64,000 nt of DNA from Phycisphaerales bacterium. GTDB taxonomy: Bacteria; Planctomycetota; Phycisphaerae; Phycisphaerales; SM1A02. The position numbers were made by a program, and so were the translations under genes. The stretch spans positions 531,239-595,238 of the forward strand of contig JAKVBT010000005.1 in assembly GCA_022446905.1 (NCBI GenBank), given 5' to 3'. The notes beneath the pieces are model-generated. The model saw nothing but the letters and a program-made list of their open reading frames with translations. It did no database searches and was not told the origin of the DNA. Below, piece after piece: positions 43,154 to 51,549 of this stretch (positions within the stretch are counted from its first letter, which is position 1; each line of letters starts with the position of its first letter).

Positions 43154-43803
43154 TTCGAGCAGCTTTGGTGCTCCTCCTGGGCATGGGCAGCTGCGCCAGT
43201 TCATCTCAATCGCCAGCGCCCATCCAACCACTTGGCACGGATGTGCCCATCCCCTTAGCACCGGTCATTCGTGGTGAGGGCGTTGAGGTGCGACATGTCC
43301 GAGGGCAGGCCAATATTGAGGACGTCCATCGAGCACTGATTGCTGCATCGGGACGCCGAGTGACCAATGAAGCTCTTCAAGCGGCGGGCTATGAGGTACA
43401 TGCGGTTGATCTCCAGGTGATCGATGCGGTCTCACGGAGTTTTCTTCCAACATCTATGCCCAACATTGGCTGGCTTGGTATGCCAGTGATCTGGAGACAG
43501 TTAGCTGGAAATGAGCGTGGACAACTCCTGGTGCGCACGTGGCCGATGCTGACCGAACTTGGACCACGCATTGTGGTTGAATTGATTGCTCAGCAACCTG
43601 AAGAGAATGCAGTAGTTCGTACCGAATACCTCTTGCCGCCTGGAGATGGCTTAATCGTGGCGCCATCAAGAGGTCGCTGGCCAGAGCAAGGGCTTGGCAG
43701 ACCTCAGACGGTTGGCTCACAAGTCCTCACTTGGACTGAACCAGATGCAGAAGTGACGACAGGATCGCTCATTGTGCTGTTGTTGCCACGGCTGGGTGAG
43801 TGA
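43150..43803 (+). CDS. Predicted lipoprotein, unknown function
   Basis: A 217-residue protein starting at a GTG that overlaps the LOG-gene stop by 4 bp. Residues 1-15 form a signal with the lipobox GMGSC. The body is rich in Pro, Val and Arg with no recognised domain. It alternates short strands (VEVRHVRGQANIEDVHRAL, GQLLVRTWPMLTELGPRIVVELI), so a compact beta fold is likely. It has no repeats or metal motifs. It is probably an envelope protein coexpressed with the LOG protein. Confidence 0.62.
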   Translation: MIRAALVLLLGMGSCASSSQSPAPIQPLGTDVPIPLAPVIRGEGVEVRHVRGQANIEDVHRALIAASGRRVTNEALQAAGYEVHAVDLQVIDAVSRSFLPTSMPNIGWLGMPVIWRQLAGNERGQLLVRTWPMLTELGPRIVVELIAQQPEENAVVRTEYLLPPGDGLIVAPSRGRWPEQGLGRPQTVGSQVLTWTEPDAEVTTGSLIVLLLPRLGE

Positions 43804-43836
43804 ATGGCCGCTCCAAGGGGGAACTGCTGCTGACGA

Positions 43837-43842
43837 TACAAT
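43837..43842 (+). promoter_or_regulatory. Putative -10 box of pssA
   Basis: TACAAT, 6 nt before the ATG at 43849. It would give a leaderless start for the four-gene overlapping run. Confidence 0.45.
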
Positions 43843-43848
43843 GCGTCG

Positions 43849-44829
43849 ATGCGCTGGCGTCAGACCGCTCATCTCGAAGAAGTTGAAGATGTGCCGATGG
43901 ACAATGCCAATGTCCAGACATCAAGTGGCCGAGGCGGCCGCGCAACCCTGGCAAAACTGCGTCAGGTAGGCCCAACAGGGGCATGGCCGGCACTGTTTAC
44001 GCTGGGCAATCTCGTAGTCGGTTTTGCTGCGATTCACTTTGCAACCAAGCCTGCCTCGATTGCGGCAGACCCATCCACCTATGTTGGGCCTTGGGGATGG
44101 AGCACCTTGACGATGGCTGCATCGCTGGTGCTGCTGGGCATTCTGCTTGACAGTGTTGATGGCTCCGTGGCCCGATTAACTGACAGTGTTACTGAACTTG
44201 GCGGTCAACTTGATTCGCTGTCGGACTTAGTGACATTTGGCGTTGCGCCGGCATTCATCATGCTCAATCTCCTCAGCCAATACATTGCCGGCACTGAGGG
44301 AATGCCCATGGTCGGTCCTGACACCGGGCTTGCCCTAGGCAAGTTGTGCTGGGGGGTGGCAGCCATCTTTGTCTGCTGCGCAGCACTGCGCCTTGCCAGA
44401 TTTAATGTTGAAACAGCAAGTGGTCAGCTCGGAGATCACATGGTCTTTCGCGGACTGCCAACCCCAGGAGCGGCGGGGGCCGTTGTTGGTCCCGTGCTCT
44501 TGCACGAGCATCTGCTGGCTCTTCAGGTTGGCGATCCTTCTTCGATACTTGGTGTGCTTGCAGGCGCGATGGTGCTTCTCCTTCCATTGGTCGCGCTGCT
44601 AGCGGCAATCATGATGGTCTCGAATGTGCCTTATCGACATTTGGCGAATCGTTATCTGCGTGTGTCGGTGAGTTTTCCCTATCTTGTTGGTGTCGCAGCA
44701 ATTCTGTGCGTCGCCATCTGGTGGTTACAAGAAACGCTTGCCATCGTCTTTTTGTGGTACCTGCTCTCTGGACCAGCAGGCATTTTCAAACATCGTTTGT
44801 CAGCTGAAGGTCAGGAGGAAGCCGCATGA
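43849..44829 (+). CDS. pssA: CDP-diacylglycerol-serine O-phosphatidyltransferase
   Basis: Makes phosphatidylserine from CDP-diacylglycerol and serine in the inner membrane. The 326-residue protein has the CDP-alcohol phosphotransferase motif spread over LLDSVDGSVARLTDSV and ELGGQLDSLSDLVTFGVAP, with the DG...AR...G...D...D residues in order. About eight membrane helices follow. The N-terminal 40 residues are polar. Its stop overlaps gltX by ATGA. The PssA subtype is inferred from length and from the DSLSDLVTFGVAP stretch. Confidence 0.88.
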   Translation: MRWRQTAHLEEVEDVPMDNANVQTSSGRGGRATLAKLRQVGPTGAWPALFTLGNLVVGFAAIHFATKPASIAADPSTYVGPWGWSTLTMAASLVLLGILLDSVDGSVARLTDSVTELGGQLDSLSDLVTFGVAPAFIMLNLLSQYIAGTEGMPMVGPDTGLALGKLCWGVAAIFVCCAALRLARFNVETASGQLGDHMVFRGLPTPGAAGAVVGPVLLHEHLLALQVGDPSSILGVLAGAMVLLLPLVALLAAIMMVSNVPYRHLANRYLRVSVSFPYLVGVAAILCVAIWWLQETLAIVFLWYLLSGPAGIFKHRLSAEGQEEAA

Positions 44830-46505
44830 CTTCGGAGAGTCGTGTTCGCACGCGATTTGCCCCCAGCCCAACAGGGCATTTGCACGTTGGAGGCGCACGA
44901 TCAGCCCTTTTCTGCTGGGCCTTCGCCCGTCGCTACCAAGGGAAGTTTCTGCTTCGAATTGAAGACACGGACCAAAAGCGATCAAGCGTGGATGCGAGCC
45001 AGGGTTTTCTGGAAGACCTCAGCTGGCTTGGAATTGATTGGGATGAGGGTCCGAAGTGGAAATCCTGTGGCGGCGGAGACACCGGCCCCTACGAACAATC
45101 ACAGCGCCTGGACATCTATGATCGCTATATGCAACAGTTGCTCAATAGTGGCGCTGCATACCGTGCTTTTGAAACGCCTGATGAACTGGATGCTGCTCGC
45201 CGCCAAGCACGCGCCGAGAAACGAGCCTACAAGTACAACCGAGCATCGCTATCGCTCGATGAGGCAACGATCAAGTCCTATCTTGACCAGGGACGCCCGT
45301 ATGTGATTCGATTCAGGATTCCTGATGATCAGCCCGTCGTAGTTCAGGATGCGGTCTTGGGTGAAGTCCGTGTAGAAGCTGGAGAACTTGAGGACTTTGT
45401 TATTCGCAAGGCTGATGGTTTTCCAACCTATCACTTTGCAGTCGTCGTTGATGATGAACTAATGGGCGTAACGCATGTGATTCGTGGTCAGGAGCACCTG
45501 GCAAACACACCAAAGCACGCGCTGCTTCAGGATGCACTTGGTTTCACTCGGCCCGTATGGGCTCATGTATCGCTGATTTTTAACCCTGATGGCTCCAAAA
45601 TGTCTAAGCGGGACAAGGACAAGGCGCTTCGTTCAGAAGTGCGCGCACGCGGGCTCACGGCACCACCTGACGATTCGGATATTGATACCGCATCCTTTGA
45701 GCATTGGCTCGCAGACAAGCACGCGCAACTTGATACCGATACCGCCACCCGATTGGCCCAAGCACTTGGCGTCACGCTTCCAGAAATTAATGTGGATGAC
45801 TTTCGGCGCGCGGGCTACCTCCCTGAAGTACTCCTGAATTATTTGGCCCTGCTTGGCTGGTCGCCTGGTGGCGATCTTGAACAGTTTGATCGCGCTTTCC
45901 TTGCCGATCACTTTGATCTGGATCGCATCGTCAAGAGTCCCGCTAAATTTGATCGAGCAAAATTACTGGCATTCAACCTCGACGCGATCCAGGACATGGA
46001 AGCAGTCCACTTTGTGGACTGCCTGCGCGAATTCTGCAAGGTCTATGAGCCATCCTTTCTTGACATGATGACACCAGAGCAGTTTGACTGCTTTGCGCTT
46101 TCAAACAAAGAGCGGTGCAAAACTCTTCGTGACCCGGTAGATTCTGGCCGCTTCTTTATTCTGGATGATTTGGCCATTGAATGGCCTGATAGCAAGCCAA
46201 TCCGCAAGGCTTTGTGCAAGGGATCACCCTCGGGATTTGACCGACTCGAAGCTGTGCGTGAAACTCTGGAAGCCTTGCAGAACTGGAATGCCGACAGCCT
46301 TGAGACTTGCCTAACGGAATGGGCGGCATCTCATTGCGAAGAACAGATTGGCAAGATTGCGCAGCCTTTGCGCGTCGCGGTCAGTGGTGGACCTGTGAGT
46401 CCGCCCATCTTTGACACGCTGGCGATACTTGGTCGCGAATCGACCTTGGCTCGTCTTGACCGCTGCATTGCCTCCCGATCTGCACTGGAAGGGGCGGCGA
46501 CATGA
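44826..46505 (+). CDS. gltX: Glutamyl-tRNA synthetase with an insertion after KMSKR
   Basis: Charges tRNA-Glu with glutamate. At 559 residues it is 70-90 longer than typical. RFAPSPTGHLHVGGARSALF holds the HIGH-type motif (HLHV), RIEDTDQKRSS follows, GDTGPYEQSQRL and VTHVIRGQEHLANTPKH mark the active site, and SKMSKRDKD the KMSKS loop. Just after it comes an insertion of about 75 residues (ALRSEVRARG ... LPEINVDDF) before GYLPEVLLNYLALLGW, a conserved element. The C-terminal anticodon domain is normal. It overlaps both neighbours by 4 bp. Confidence 0.94.
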   Translation: MTSESRVRTRFAPSPTGHLHVGGARSALFCWAFARRYQGKFLLRIEDTDQKRSSVDASQGFLEDLSWLGIDWDEGPKWKSCGGGDTGPYEQSQRLDIYDRYMQQLLNSGAAYRAFETPDELDAARRQARAEKRAYKYNRASLSLDEATIKSYLDQGRPYVIRFRIPDDQPVVVQDAVLGEVRVEAGELEDFVIRKADGFPTYHFAVVVDDELMGVTHVIRGQEHLANTPKHALLQDALGFTRPVWAHVSLIFNPDGSKMSKRDKDKALRSEVRARGLTAPPDDSDIDTASFEHWLADKHAQLDTDTATRLAQALGVTLPEINVDDFRRAGYLPEVLLNYLALLGWSPGGDLEQFDRAFLADHFDLDRIVKSPAKFDRAKLLAFNLDAIQDMEAVHFVDCLREFCKVYEPSFLDMMTPEQFDCFALSNKERCKTLRDPVDSGRFFILDDLAIEWPDSKPIRKALCKGSPSGFDRLEAVRETLEALQNWNADSLETCLTEWAASHCEEQIGKIAQPLRVAVSGGPVSPPIFDTLAILGRESTLARLDRCIASRSALEGAAT

Positions 46506-47431
46506 CTATGCCTGCATCCATGAGCCTACTGCTGGATGGTTTGATCGACTATGCCGGGTTGTTTCCACCTGCCAAGTTGGACATGCAGCCCATGGTGGAG
46601 ACATACCGCCGGGTGATGCTTGATGCCCGTGGGTGGATGGTCGGGCGGGTGATTGTGCCCGTTGGCCAACTTGAGGAGTTTGAACTTGCAAGTCGTACCC
46701 TGCTGCCAGATGAGGAAGATGTCGACCCCTGGTGCCTCAGTGTCCTCGTGAGTGCATGTGGCGACGATGCACTTGCGAGCGATCTGGAATCGATTGCCTT
46801 GTTTAATCAGCGGCACGCATCACATGCACAAGGCCGTGCAGTGATTGATGTGGTTGAAATGCGAGGCGACAATGCCGAGGCCATTGAACATGCGCTGGAT
46901 CTTCTTCCAGATGACTTATTCCCATTTGTGGAATTGCCCTTGGCTGATGATGTCCGTGGCATGCTCGCAGTGCTCTCTGGAAGTGAAGCAGCAGCAAAAA
47001 TTCGCACTGGCGGGGTCACGCCCGATCTGTATCCCGGCGCCGAATCTGTAGCCTCATTCATCGTCCAGGCCGCTGCTGCTGGGGTGCCATTTAAAGCGAC
47101 AGCTGGAATGCATCATCCGCTTCCGAACAACCATCCATCCCTAGGTGTGCGTCAATTAGGTTTTCTCAACGTCTTTCTAGCCGCCGCTGCAGCAATGGCC
47201 TCGCCGCTTGATGTCCAGGCGGTGATCGACATGCTCGATATTGATGATCAATCTGTGATGTACTGGGGGGATGACAAGGCTCGTATCGGCGATGTCGAGG
47301 TGCACACAGATGACATTGAAGAGGCGCGACTCGCCTTTGCCATTTCCTACGGCTCCTGCAGCGTAGATGAGCCATGGGATGATCTTGCAGCGCTGGGCTG
47401 GCTTGATGTGATATCGGAGACAACGAAGTGA
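46502..47431 (+). CDS. Conserved protein of unknown function, between gltX and fahA
   Basis: A 309-residue soluble protein beginning with LLDGLIDYAGLFPPAKLDM, a sequence I know from uncharacterised proteins of several phyla, then WMVGRVIVPVGQLEEFE, GGVTPDLYPGAESVASFI and FKATAGMHHPLP. These look like a TIM-barrel-type enzyme with strand-end motifs, but no catalytic residues can be assigned. It overlaps gltX by ATGA and fahA by GTGA. The link to fahA suggests a part in aromatic amino acid breakdown, but that is inference from position only. Confidence 0.8.
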   Translation: MTMPASMSLLLDGLIDYAGLFPPAKLDMQPMVETYRRVMLDARGWMVGRVIVPVGQLEEFELASRTLLPDEEDVDPWCLSVLVSACGDDALASDLESIALFNQRHASHAQGRAVIDVVEMRGDNAEAIEHALDLLPDDLFPFVELPLADDVRGMLAVLSGSEAAAKIRTGGVTPDLYPGAESVASFIVQAAAAGVPFKATAGMHHPLPNNHPSLGVRQLGFLNVFLAAAAAMASPLDVQAVIDMLDIDDQSVMYWGDDKARIGDVEVHTDDIEEARLAFAISYGSCSVDEPWDDLAALGWLDVISETTK

Positions 47432-48717
47432 CCCTGAATGCAACCCATGATCCGAGCAGGCAGAGTTGGGTCGAGAGCGCCAATACAGCGACTTGCGACT
47501 TTCCTATCCAGAATTTGCCCTTTGGCGTGTTTGAAGATGATGGGCGTGGTCGAATCGGTGTTGCCATTGGCGATCAGATTCTTGATGTTGCAGCCGCAAT
47601 TGAAACAGAGTCCCTCGAACTTGAAGGAACGGTGGCTTGCGCTTTGTGCAGCGAAACACTGAATCAATTCATGGGGCTTGGCAGTTCTGCTTGGCATGCA
47701 GCGCGAGTCGGCATTGGCGATCTACTCAGTGCAGATGCTGCACGCCAAGATCGTCTTTTGCGTCCGATGGGGGACATGACCATGCGGCTGCCCGCAGCGA
47801 TTGGGGACTACACAGACTTTTATGCCGCTCGTCATCACGCAACCAATGTCGGTCGCATGTTTCGTCCTGATGGTGAGCCCTTGATGCCCAATTGGTTGCA
47901 TTTGCCAGTTGGATATCACGGGCGTGCCAGTAGCGTGGTCGTTTCGGGAACAGAAATTCGACGTCCAAATGGTCAGTTGAAGCCCGAAGATGGGCCACCG
48001 ATTCATGGTCCGTGCAAATTGCTTGATCACGAACTCGAGTTCGGGGCCTTTACTGGACCGGCCAACCCCATGGGCAATGCAATTGCCATTGCTGAGGCCA
48101 TGAATCACCTATTTGGCGTGGTGATTCTCAATGACTGGTCTGCCCGTGACATTCAAAAATGGGAATATCAACCACTTGGCCCATTCAATGCCAAGAACTT
48201 TGCCAGTTCGATATCACCGTGGGTAGTCACGATGGAGGCGCTGGCGCCCTATCGCAGCATGGGCCCTGCGCGACAAGCAGATGATCCGCCACTCTTGGAC
48301 TACCTCACTCCGACACCGGGAAGTGCCGATGCCATTGATGTGACTGCAGAGGTCACGTTGTGCTCGGCCGCCATGCGTGAATCAGGTATCGAGCCGATGC
48401 GTATCAGCCGCGGTTCGCTGAGTGATCTATCGTGGAGTTTTGCTCAAATGCTGGCACATCACACCAGTACAGGTTGCCCGATGCGACCTGGGGACCTGCT
48501 TGGCAGTGGTACCGTCAGTGGTCCAGAGAAGGACGCTCGTGGATGCCTCTTGGAACTGACCTGGCGTGGCACCGAGCCCATCGAACTCCCTGATGGATCT
48601 CAGCGGAAATTCTTGATGGATGGCGATGAACTCACGATCAATGCATGGTGCGAACGCCAGGGCGCCGCTCGGGTCGGCTTTGGCTCATGTACTGGCAAGA
48701 TTCTGCCAGCGCTTTGA
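47428..48717 (+). CDS. fahA: Fumarylacetoacetase
   Basis: Hydrolyses fumarylacetoacetate to fumarate and acetoacetate, the last step of tyrosine and phenylalanine catabolism. The 429-residue protein, from a GTG that overlaps the upstream stop, shows LPFGVFEDD, DYTDFYAARHHATNVGRMFR with the catalytic His and metal ligands, WLHLPVGYHGRASSVVVSG, LDHELEFGAF with metal Glu, and LNDWSARDIQKWEYQPLGPF. The C-terminal LTINAWCER and GKI stretch is usual. HmgA and HppD genes lie just beyond. It is a complete gene. Confidence 0.95.
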   Translation: MTLNATHDPSRQSWVESANTATCDFPIQNLPFGVFEDDGRGRIGVAIGDQILDVAAAIETESLELEGTVACALCSETLNQFMGLGSSAWHAARVGIGDLLSADAARQDRLLRPMGDMTMRLPAAIGDYTDFYAARHHATNVGRMFRPDGEPLMPNWLHLPVGYHGRASSVVVSGTEIRRPNGQLKPEDGPPIHGPCKLLDHELEFGAFTGPANPMGNAIAIAEAMNHLFGVVILNDWSARDIQKWEYQPLGPFNAKNFASSISPWVVTMEALAPYRSMGPARQADDPPLLDYLTPTPGSADAIDVTAEVTLCSAAMRESGIEPMRISRGSLSDLSWSFAQMLAHHTSTGCPMRPGDLLGSGTVSGPEKDARGCLLELTWRGTEPIELPDGSQRKFLMDGDELTINAWCERQGAARVGFGSCTGKILPAL

Positions 48718-48721
48718 GCTG

Positions 48722-49957
48722 CTACCAGGTGTCTTGAGTCTCGCTGTCGTTTCCATTGCTGGGAACCTGGTCAGGTTTCCAGTCGGCCCATGACTGCGGA
48801 TAGTGCGGATCATCCATTTCCAAAGCAGCCTTGGTGGGGTGCAGTGGTCGGAATGTATCGCACATCACGGCCAGTTCATCCGTCCAGGTCGCACCGATAC
48901 TTTTCTCAACTGTGCCGGGATGTGGCCCGTGTGGAATGCCTTGGGGGTGGAGACTGAATGAGCCTTGCTCGATTCCCCGTCGTGCTTTGTAGTTGCCCTC
49001 AACGTAGTAGAGCACTTCATCACTATCCAGATTGCTGTGGTTGTAGGGAACCACGATTGCTTCTGGGTGGAAGTCGAGGACGCGCGGGCAGAACGAGCAG
49101 ATCACAAAGTTGTGCCCCTCGAATGTCTGGTGAGTCGGCGGCGGCATGTGGTGCTTGCCAACGATCGGAGAGAAGTCATCGATGTTGAAGCAGTAGGGGT
49201 AATAGCAGCCATCCCAGCCAACCACATCAAGTGGGTGATAGTCGTAGATATAGGAGTGCACTGAATCTCGTGCTTTGATCCGCACTTCAAACTCGCCTGC
49301 TTCATCCCAGGTCATGGGTTCCTCGGGAAGGCGGAGATCGCGTTCGCAGTAGGGAGCATGCTCTAGAAACTGGCTGGTCTTCTTCGAGATGTATCTTGGA
49401 GGCGGGAGAATATGGCTTGTGTTCATCGTCTCAAAGCAGAGAAAGCGTGCTGGCGGCTCACCATCAGGCTGCTTGTCAAAGATCATCTTGTAGGTCACGC
49501 CCTTGGGAATAACGATGTAATCCTTCTTGCCAAACGGCAGTGTGCCCATCGAGGTTTGGAGTGTTCCCGAGCCAAAATGCACAAATAGGCACTCATCTCC
49601 ACTGCCATTCTTATAGAAGTAGTCCATCGGCTCAGCTGGCACACAAATGCTCATTTCGACATCTGCATTTCCAAGAACGACTGTTCGGCCGGTGACTGGA
49701 TCACCATGTGGGGCGCGGCCCCATGATTTCAGGTGCCGCATGCGCATCACGTCAGTTTCCAAAAACTCTGCACGCGTGCTGTAGAGCTGCTTCCATCCAG
49801 TGACCTGCGTTGGAGGATGGATGTGATAGAGCGTAGATGTAGGGCCCACAAAGCCCTCGGTGCCGAAGACTTCTTCCGAGTACAGGCCGCCATCTGGGCG
49901 CCGGAACTGGATGTGTCGCTTGGGCGGGATCTGACCGAGGCTGGTGTAGTAGGGCAT
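48722..49957 (-). CDS. hmgA: Homogentisate 1,2-dioxygenase family protein
   Basis: Opens the homogentisate ring to maleylacetoacetate with Fe(II). The 411-residue protein fits the family: PYYTSLGQIPPKRHIQFRRP at the N terminus, a central cupin, HPQGIPHGPHPG with the active-site His and iron ligands, and FSPIVGKHHMPPPTHQTFEGHNFVICSFCPR. It is a little shorter than eukaryotic enzymes. GGAGGT lies 6 nt before the ATG at 49957, with TACAAT 20 nt upstream as -10. It converges with fahA, 4 nt apart. Confidence 0.92.
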   Translation of the reverse strand: MPYYTSLGQIPPKRHIQFRRPDGGLYSEEVFGTEGFVGPTSTLYHIHPPTQVTGWKQLYSTRAEFLETDVMRMRHLKSWGRAPHGDPVTGRTVVLGNADVEMSICVPAEPMDYFYKNGSGDECLFVHFGSGTLQTSMGTLPFGKKDYIVIPKGVTYKMIFDKQPDGEPPARFLCFETMNTSHILPPPRYISKKTSQFLEHAPYCERDLRLPEEPMTWDEAGEFEVRIKARDSVHSYIYDYHPLDVVGWDGCYYPYCFNIDDFSPIVGKHHMPPPTHQTFEGHNFVICSFCPRVLDFHPEAIVVPYNHSNLDSDEVLYYVEGNYKARRGIEQGSFSLHPQGIPHGPHPGTVEKSIGATWTDELAVMCDTFRPLHPTKAALEMDDPHYPQSWADWKPDQVPSNGNDSETQDTW

Positions 49958-49977
49958 ATGAGACCTCCAGACATGGA

Positions 49978-49983
49978 TTGTAC
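49978..49983 (-). promoter_or_regulatory. Putative -10 box of hmgA
   Basis: TACAAT on the minus strand, 20 nt before the ATG. The leader would be about 14 nt and contains GGAGGT. Confidence 0.45.
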
Positions 49984-50011
49984 GGCGGTCGCCTCAAGCG
50001 AGGAGTGTGGC

Positions 50012-50017
50012 TATCGT
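50012..50017 (+). promoter_or_regulatory. Putative -10 box of the UDP-GlcNAc 2-epimerase gene
   Basis: TATCGT, 6 nt before the ATG at 50024. It supports this start over the ATGs at 49958 and 49973. Confidence 0.4.
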
Positions 50018-50023
50018 TGGGTG

Positions 50024-51178
50024 ATGCATGTCGCTGCCATGACCACATCACGAGCTGACTGGGGGCATATTGAGCCAGTTCTCCGAGTTCTGCAGGACCA
50101 GTGCAGGCTGTCGCTGATGGTGGGAGGAGCACATTTAGAGACTCGGTTTGGCTTGACCGTCGATGCCATTGCTGCTGCTGGTTATCCAATTACTGCAGAG
50201 ATTCCCTTTTTGGCTTCGGACGATTCTCGCCGTGGCATGGGCGAGGGCATTGGGCGTGCGGTGCTGGGGTGTACGGAGGCTTTGGATCAACTCAAGCCAG
50301 ACATTCTGCTCTTGATCGCTGACCGCTTTGAAATGCTTGCCCCAGCGGCTGCGGCCATGGCCCTGCGGATTCCCATTGCCCATATTGAAGGCGGAGAGAT
50401 TAGCGAAGGGGCTGTTGACCAACAGGTCCGCGATGCACTGACCAAGATGAGTCATCTGCATCTGGTGCCCACCCAGGAGGCCGCAGACCGGGTAATCGCG
50501 ATGGGCGAGGCGCCCTGGCGGGTGCACATCACTGGCGCTCCCTCGCTTGATCATCTTCGCCGGGATGCGATTCCGTCACGGGCTGAGGTTGAAGCGGCCG
50601 TCGGTCTGTCCTTAGATCCCGCTCCAATCGTCGTCGCCTTTCACCCGACCACATTGCGTGAAGACACAGTGGACGAAGCAGAGGTGTTCTTTGCCGCCAT
50701 GGGTGCGTGCCCACGTCCAATGGTGTTCTGTTTTCCAAATGCTGATGCTGGATATTCCCGCATCATTGAACTTGCGGAAGCAATTTGTGAAACGCGAAAT
50801 GACGCGGTCCTTCGCGTCAATCTTGACCATCTGCATTACTGGGGCTTGCTTGGGCATGCGTCGTGCCTAGCTGGTAACTCCAGCAGTGGCATTATGGAAG
50901 CGGCCTCACTGGAACTGCCGGTAGTAAATGTTGGCATGCGTCAGCAGGGGCGAACGCGGGCTGCAAACATCATTGATGCGCCAGCAGCGCATCACGACAT
51001 TGGTGAGGCGCTTGAGCTTGCATGCAGCCCGACCTTTCGGGCAGGGCTCCGAGGGCTACGGAATCCCTACGGCGATGGTCATGCCGCAGACGCGATCGCA
51101 TCGGCAATCATATCGATCGACCTCAATGCGGAGTTTGTAATCAAGCAGCAGGTCAGCATCACCCCGACCTGCAACTGA
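50024..51178 (+). CDS. UDP-N-acetylglucosamine 2-epimerase, hydrolysing type (NeuC-like)
   Basis: A 384-residue GT-B fold enzyme that converts UDP-GlcNAc to ManNAc with release of UDP, feeding sialic-acid-like sugars. It shows MTTSRADWGHIEPVLRVL at the start, LLLIADRFEMLAPAAAAMALRIPIAHIEGGEISEG, SHLHLVPTQEAADRVIAMGE and AGNSSSGIMEAASLELPVVNVGMRQQGR (UDP-binding), with IADRFE in place of the usual VLGDRFE. Earlier ATGs at 49958 and 49973 are rejected because they overlap the hmgA ribosome site and lack their own. No other sialic acid gene is nearby. Confidence 0.88.
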   Translation: MHVAAMTTSRADWGHIEPVLRVLQDQCRLSLMVGGAHLETRFGLTVDAIAAAGYPITAEIPFLASDDSRRGMGEGIGRAVLGCTEALDQLKPDILLLIADRFEMLAPAAAAMALRIPIAHIEGGEISEGAVDQQVRDALTKMSHLHLVPTQEAADRVIAMGEAPWRVHITGAPSLDHLRRDAIPSRAEVEAAVGLSLDPAPIVVAFHPTTLREDTVDEAEVFFAAMGACPRPMVFCFPNADAGYSRIIELAEAICETRNDAVLRVNLDHLHYWGLLGHASCLAGNSSSGIMEAASLELPVVNVGMRQQGRTRAANIIDAPAAHHDIGEALELACSPTFRAGLRGLRNPYGDGHAADAIASAIISIDLNAEFVIKQQVSITPTCN

Positions 51179-51182
51179 TCAA

Positions 51183-51479
51183 TCAGTTCTTTGATTCCGC
51201 GATTCGAGCGCAGTTCACTGCAATAGCGCGAATGGCTTGCAGGACTCCGCCAGCTGCCGACAGCACCACTCCCCACAGGAGCATGGTCACACCAGCCACT
51301 GTGGCCTGCAGGCCAAACATTGGGCTGCTCATGGCGACTTCGCGGAACTCTGAGATGATCCCAAAGACCATCGAGAATGCGCCAAGCAATGCTACGGCCA
51401 CACCAAGGCCGGTCAGAATTTGCCCGAGTACTGAAAGGGTTCCTGTCCGCTTGTCCACTGTTTTTGAGTCAAATGACAT
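51183..51479 (-). CDS. Small three-helix membrane protein
   Basis: A 98-residue protein with hydrophobic helices at about 19-43 and 56-83 (VAGVTMLLWGVVLSAAGGVLQAI) and a weaker third segment. Starts at ATG 51479, directly after a GTG at 51482. GGAATGA sits upstream. No family is recognised. It lies on the minus strand between the epimerase gene (tail to tail) and hppD, 71 nt after the hppD stop, so may be coexpressed with hppD. Confidence 0.55.
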   Translation of the reverse strand: MSFDSKTVDKRTGTLSVLGQILTGLGVAVALLGAFSMVFGIISEFREVAMSSPMFGLQATVAGVTMLLWGVVLSAAGGVLQAIRAIAVNCARIAESKN

Positions 51480-51549
51480 CACTCATTCCAATCATCTAAA
51501 AAGGTTGAACATCAAAGATCCGCCGACTTGACGTTAGGCCGGTTGTCTT

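Noticed and set aside
49958-49981. ATG at 49958 or 49973 as start of the UDP-GlcNAc 2-epimerase
   Set aside because: The first abuts the hmgA ATG and overlaps its ribosome site; neither has a ribosome site or a TANNNT box, while 50024 does and gives the family-length N terminus.
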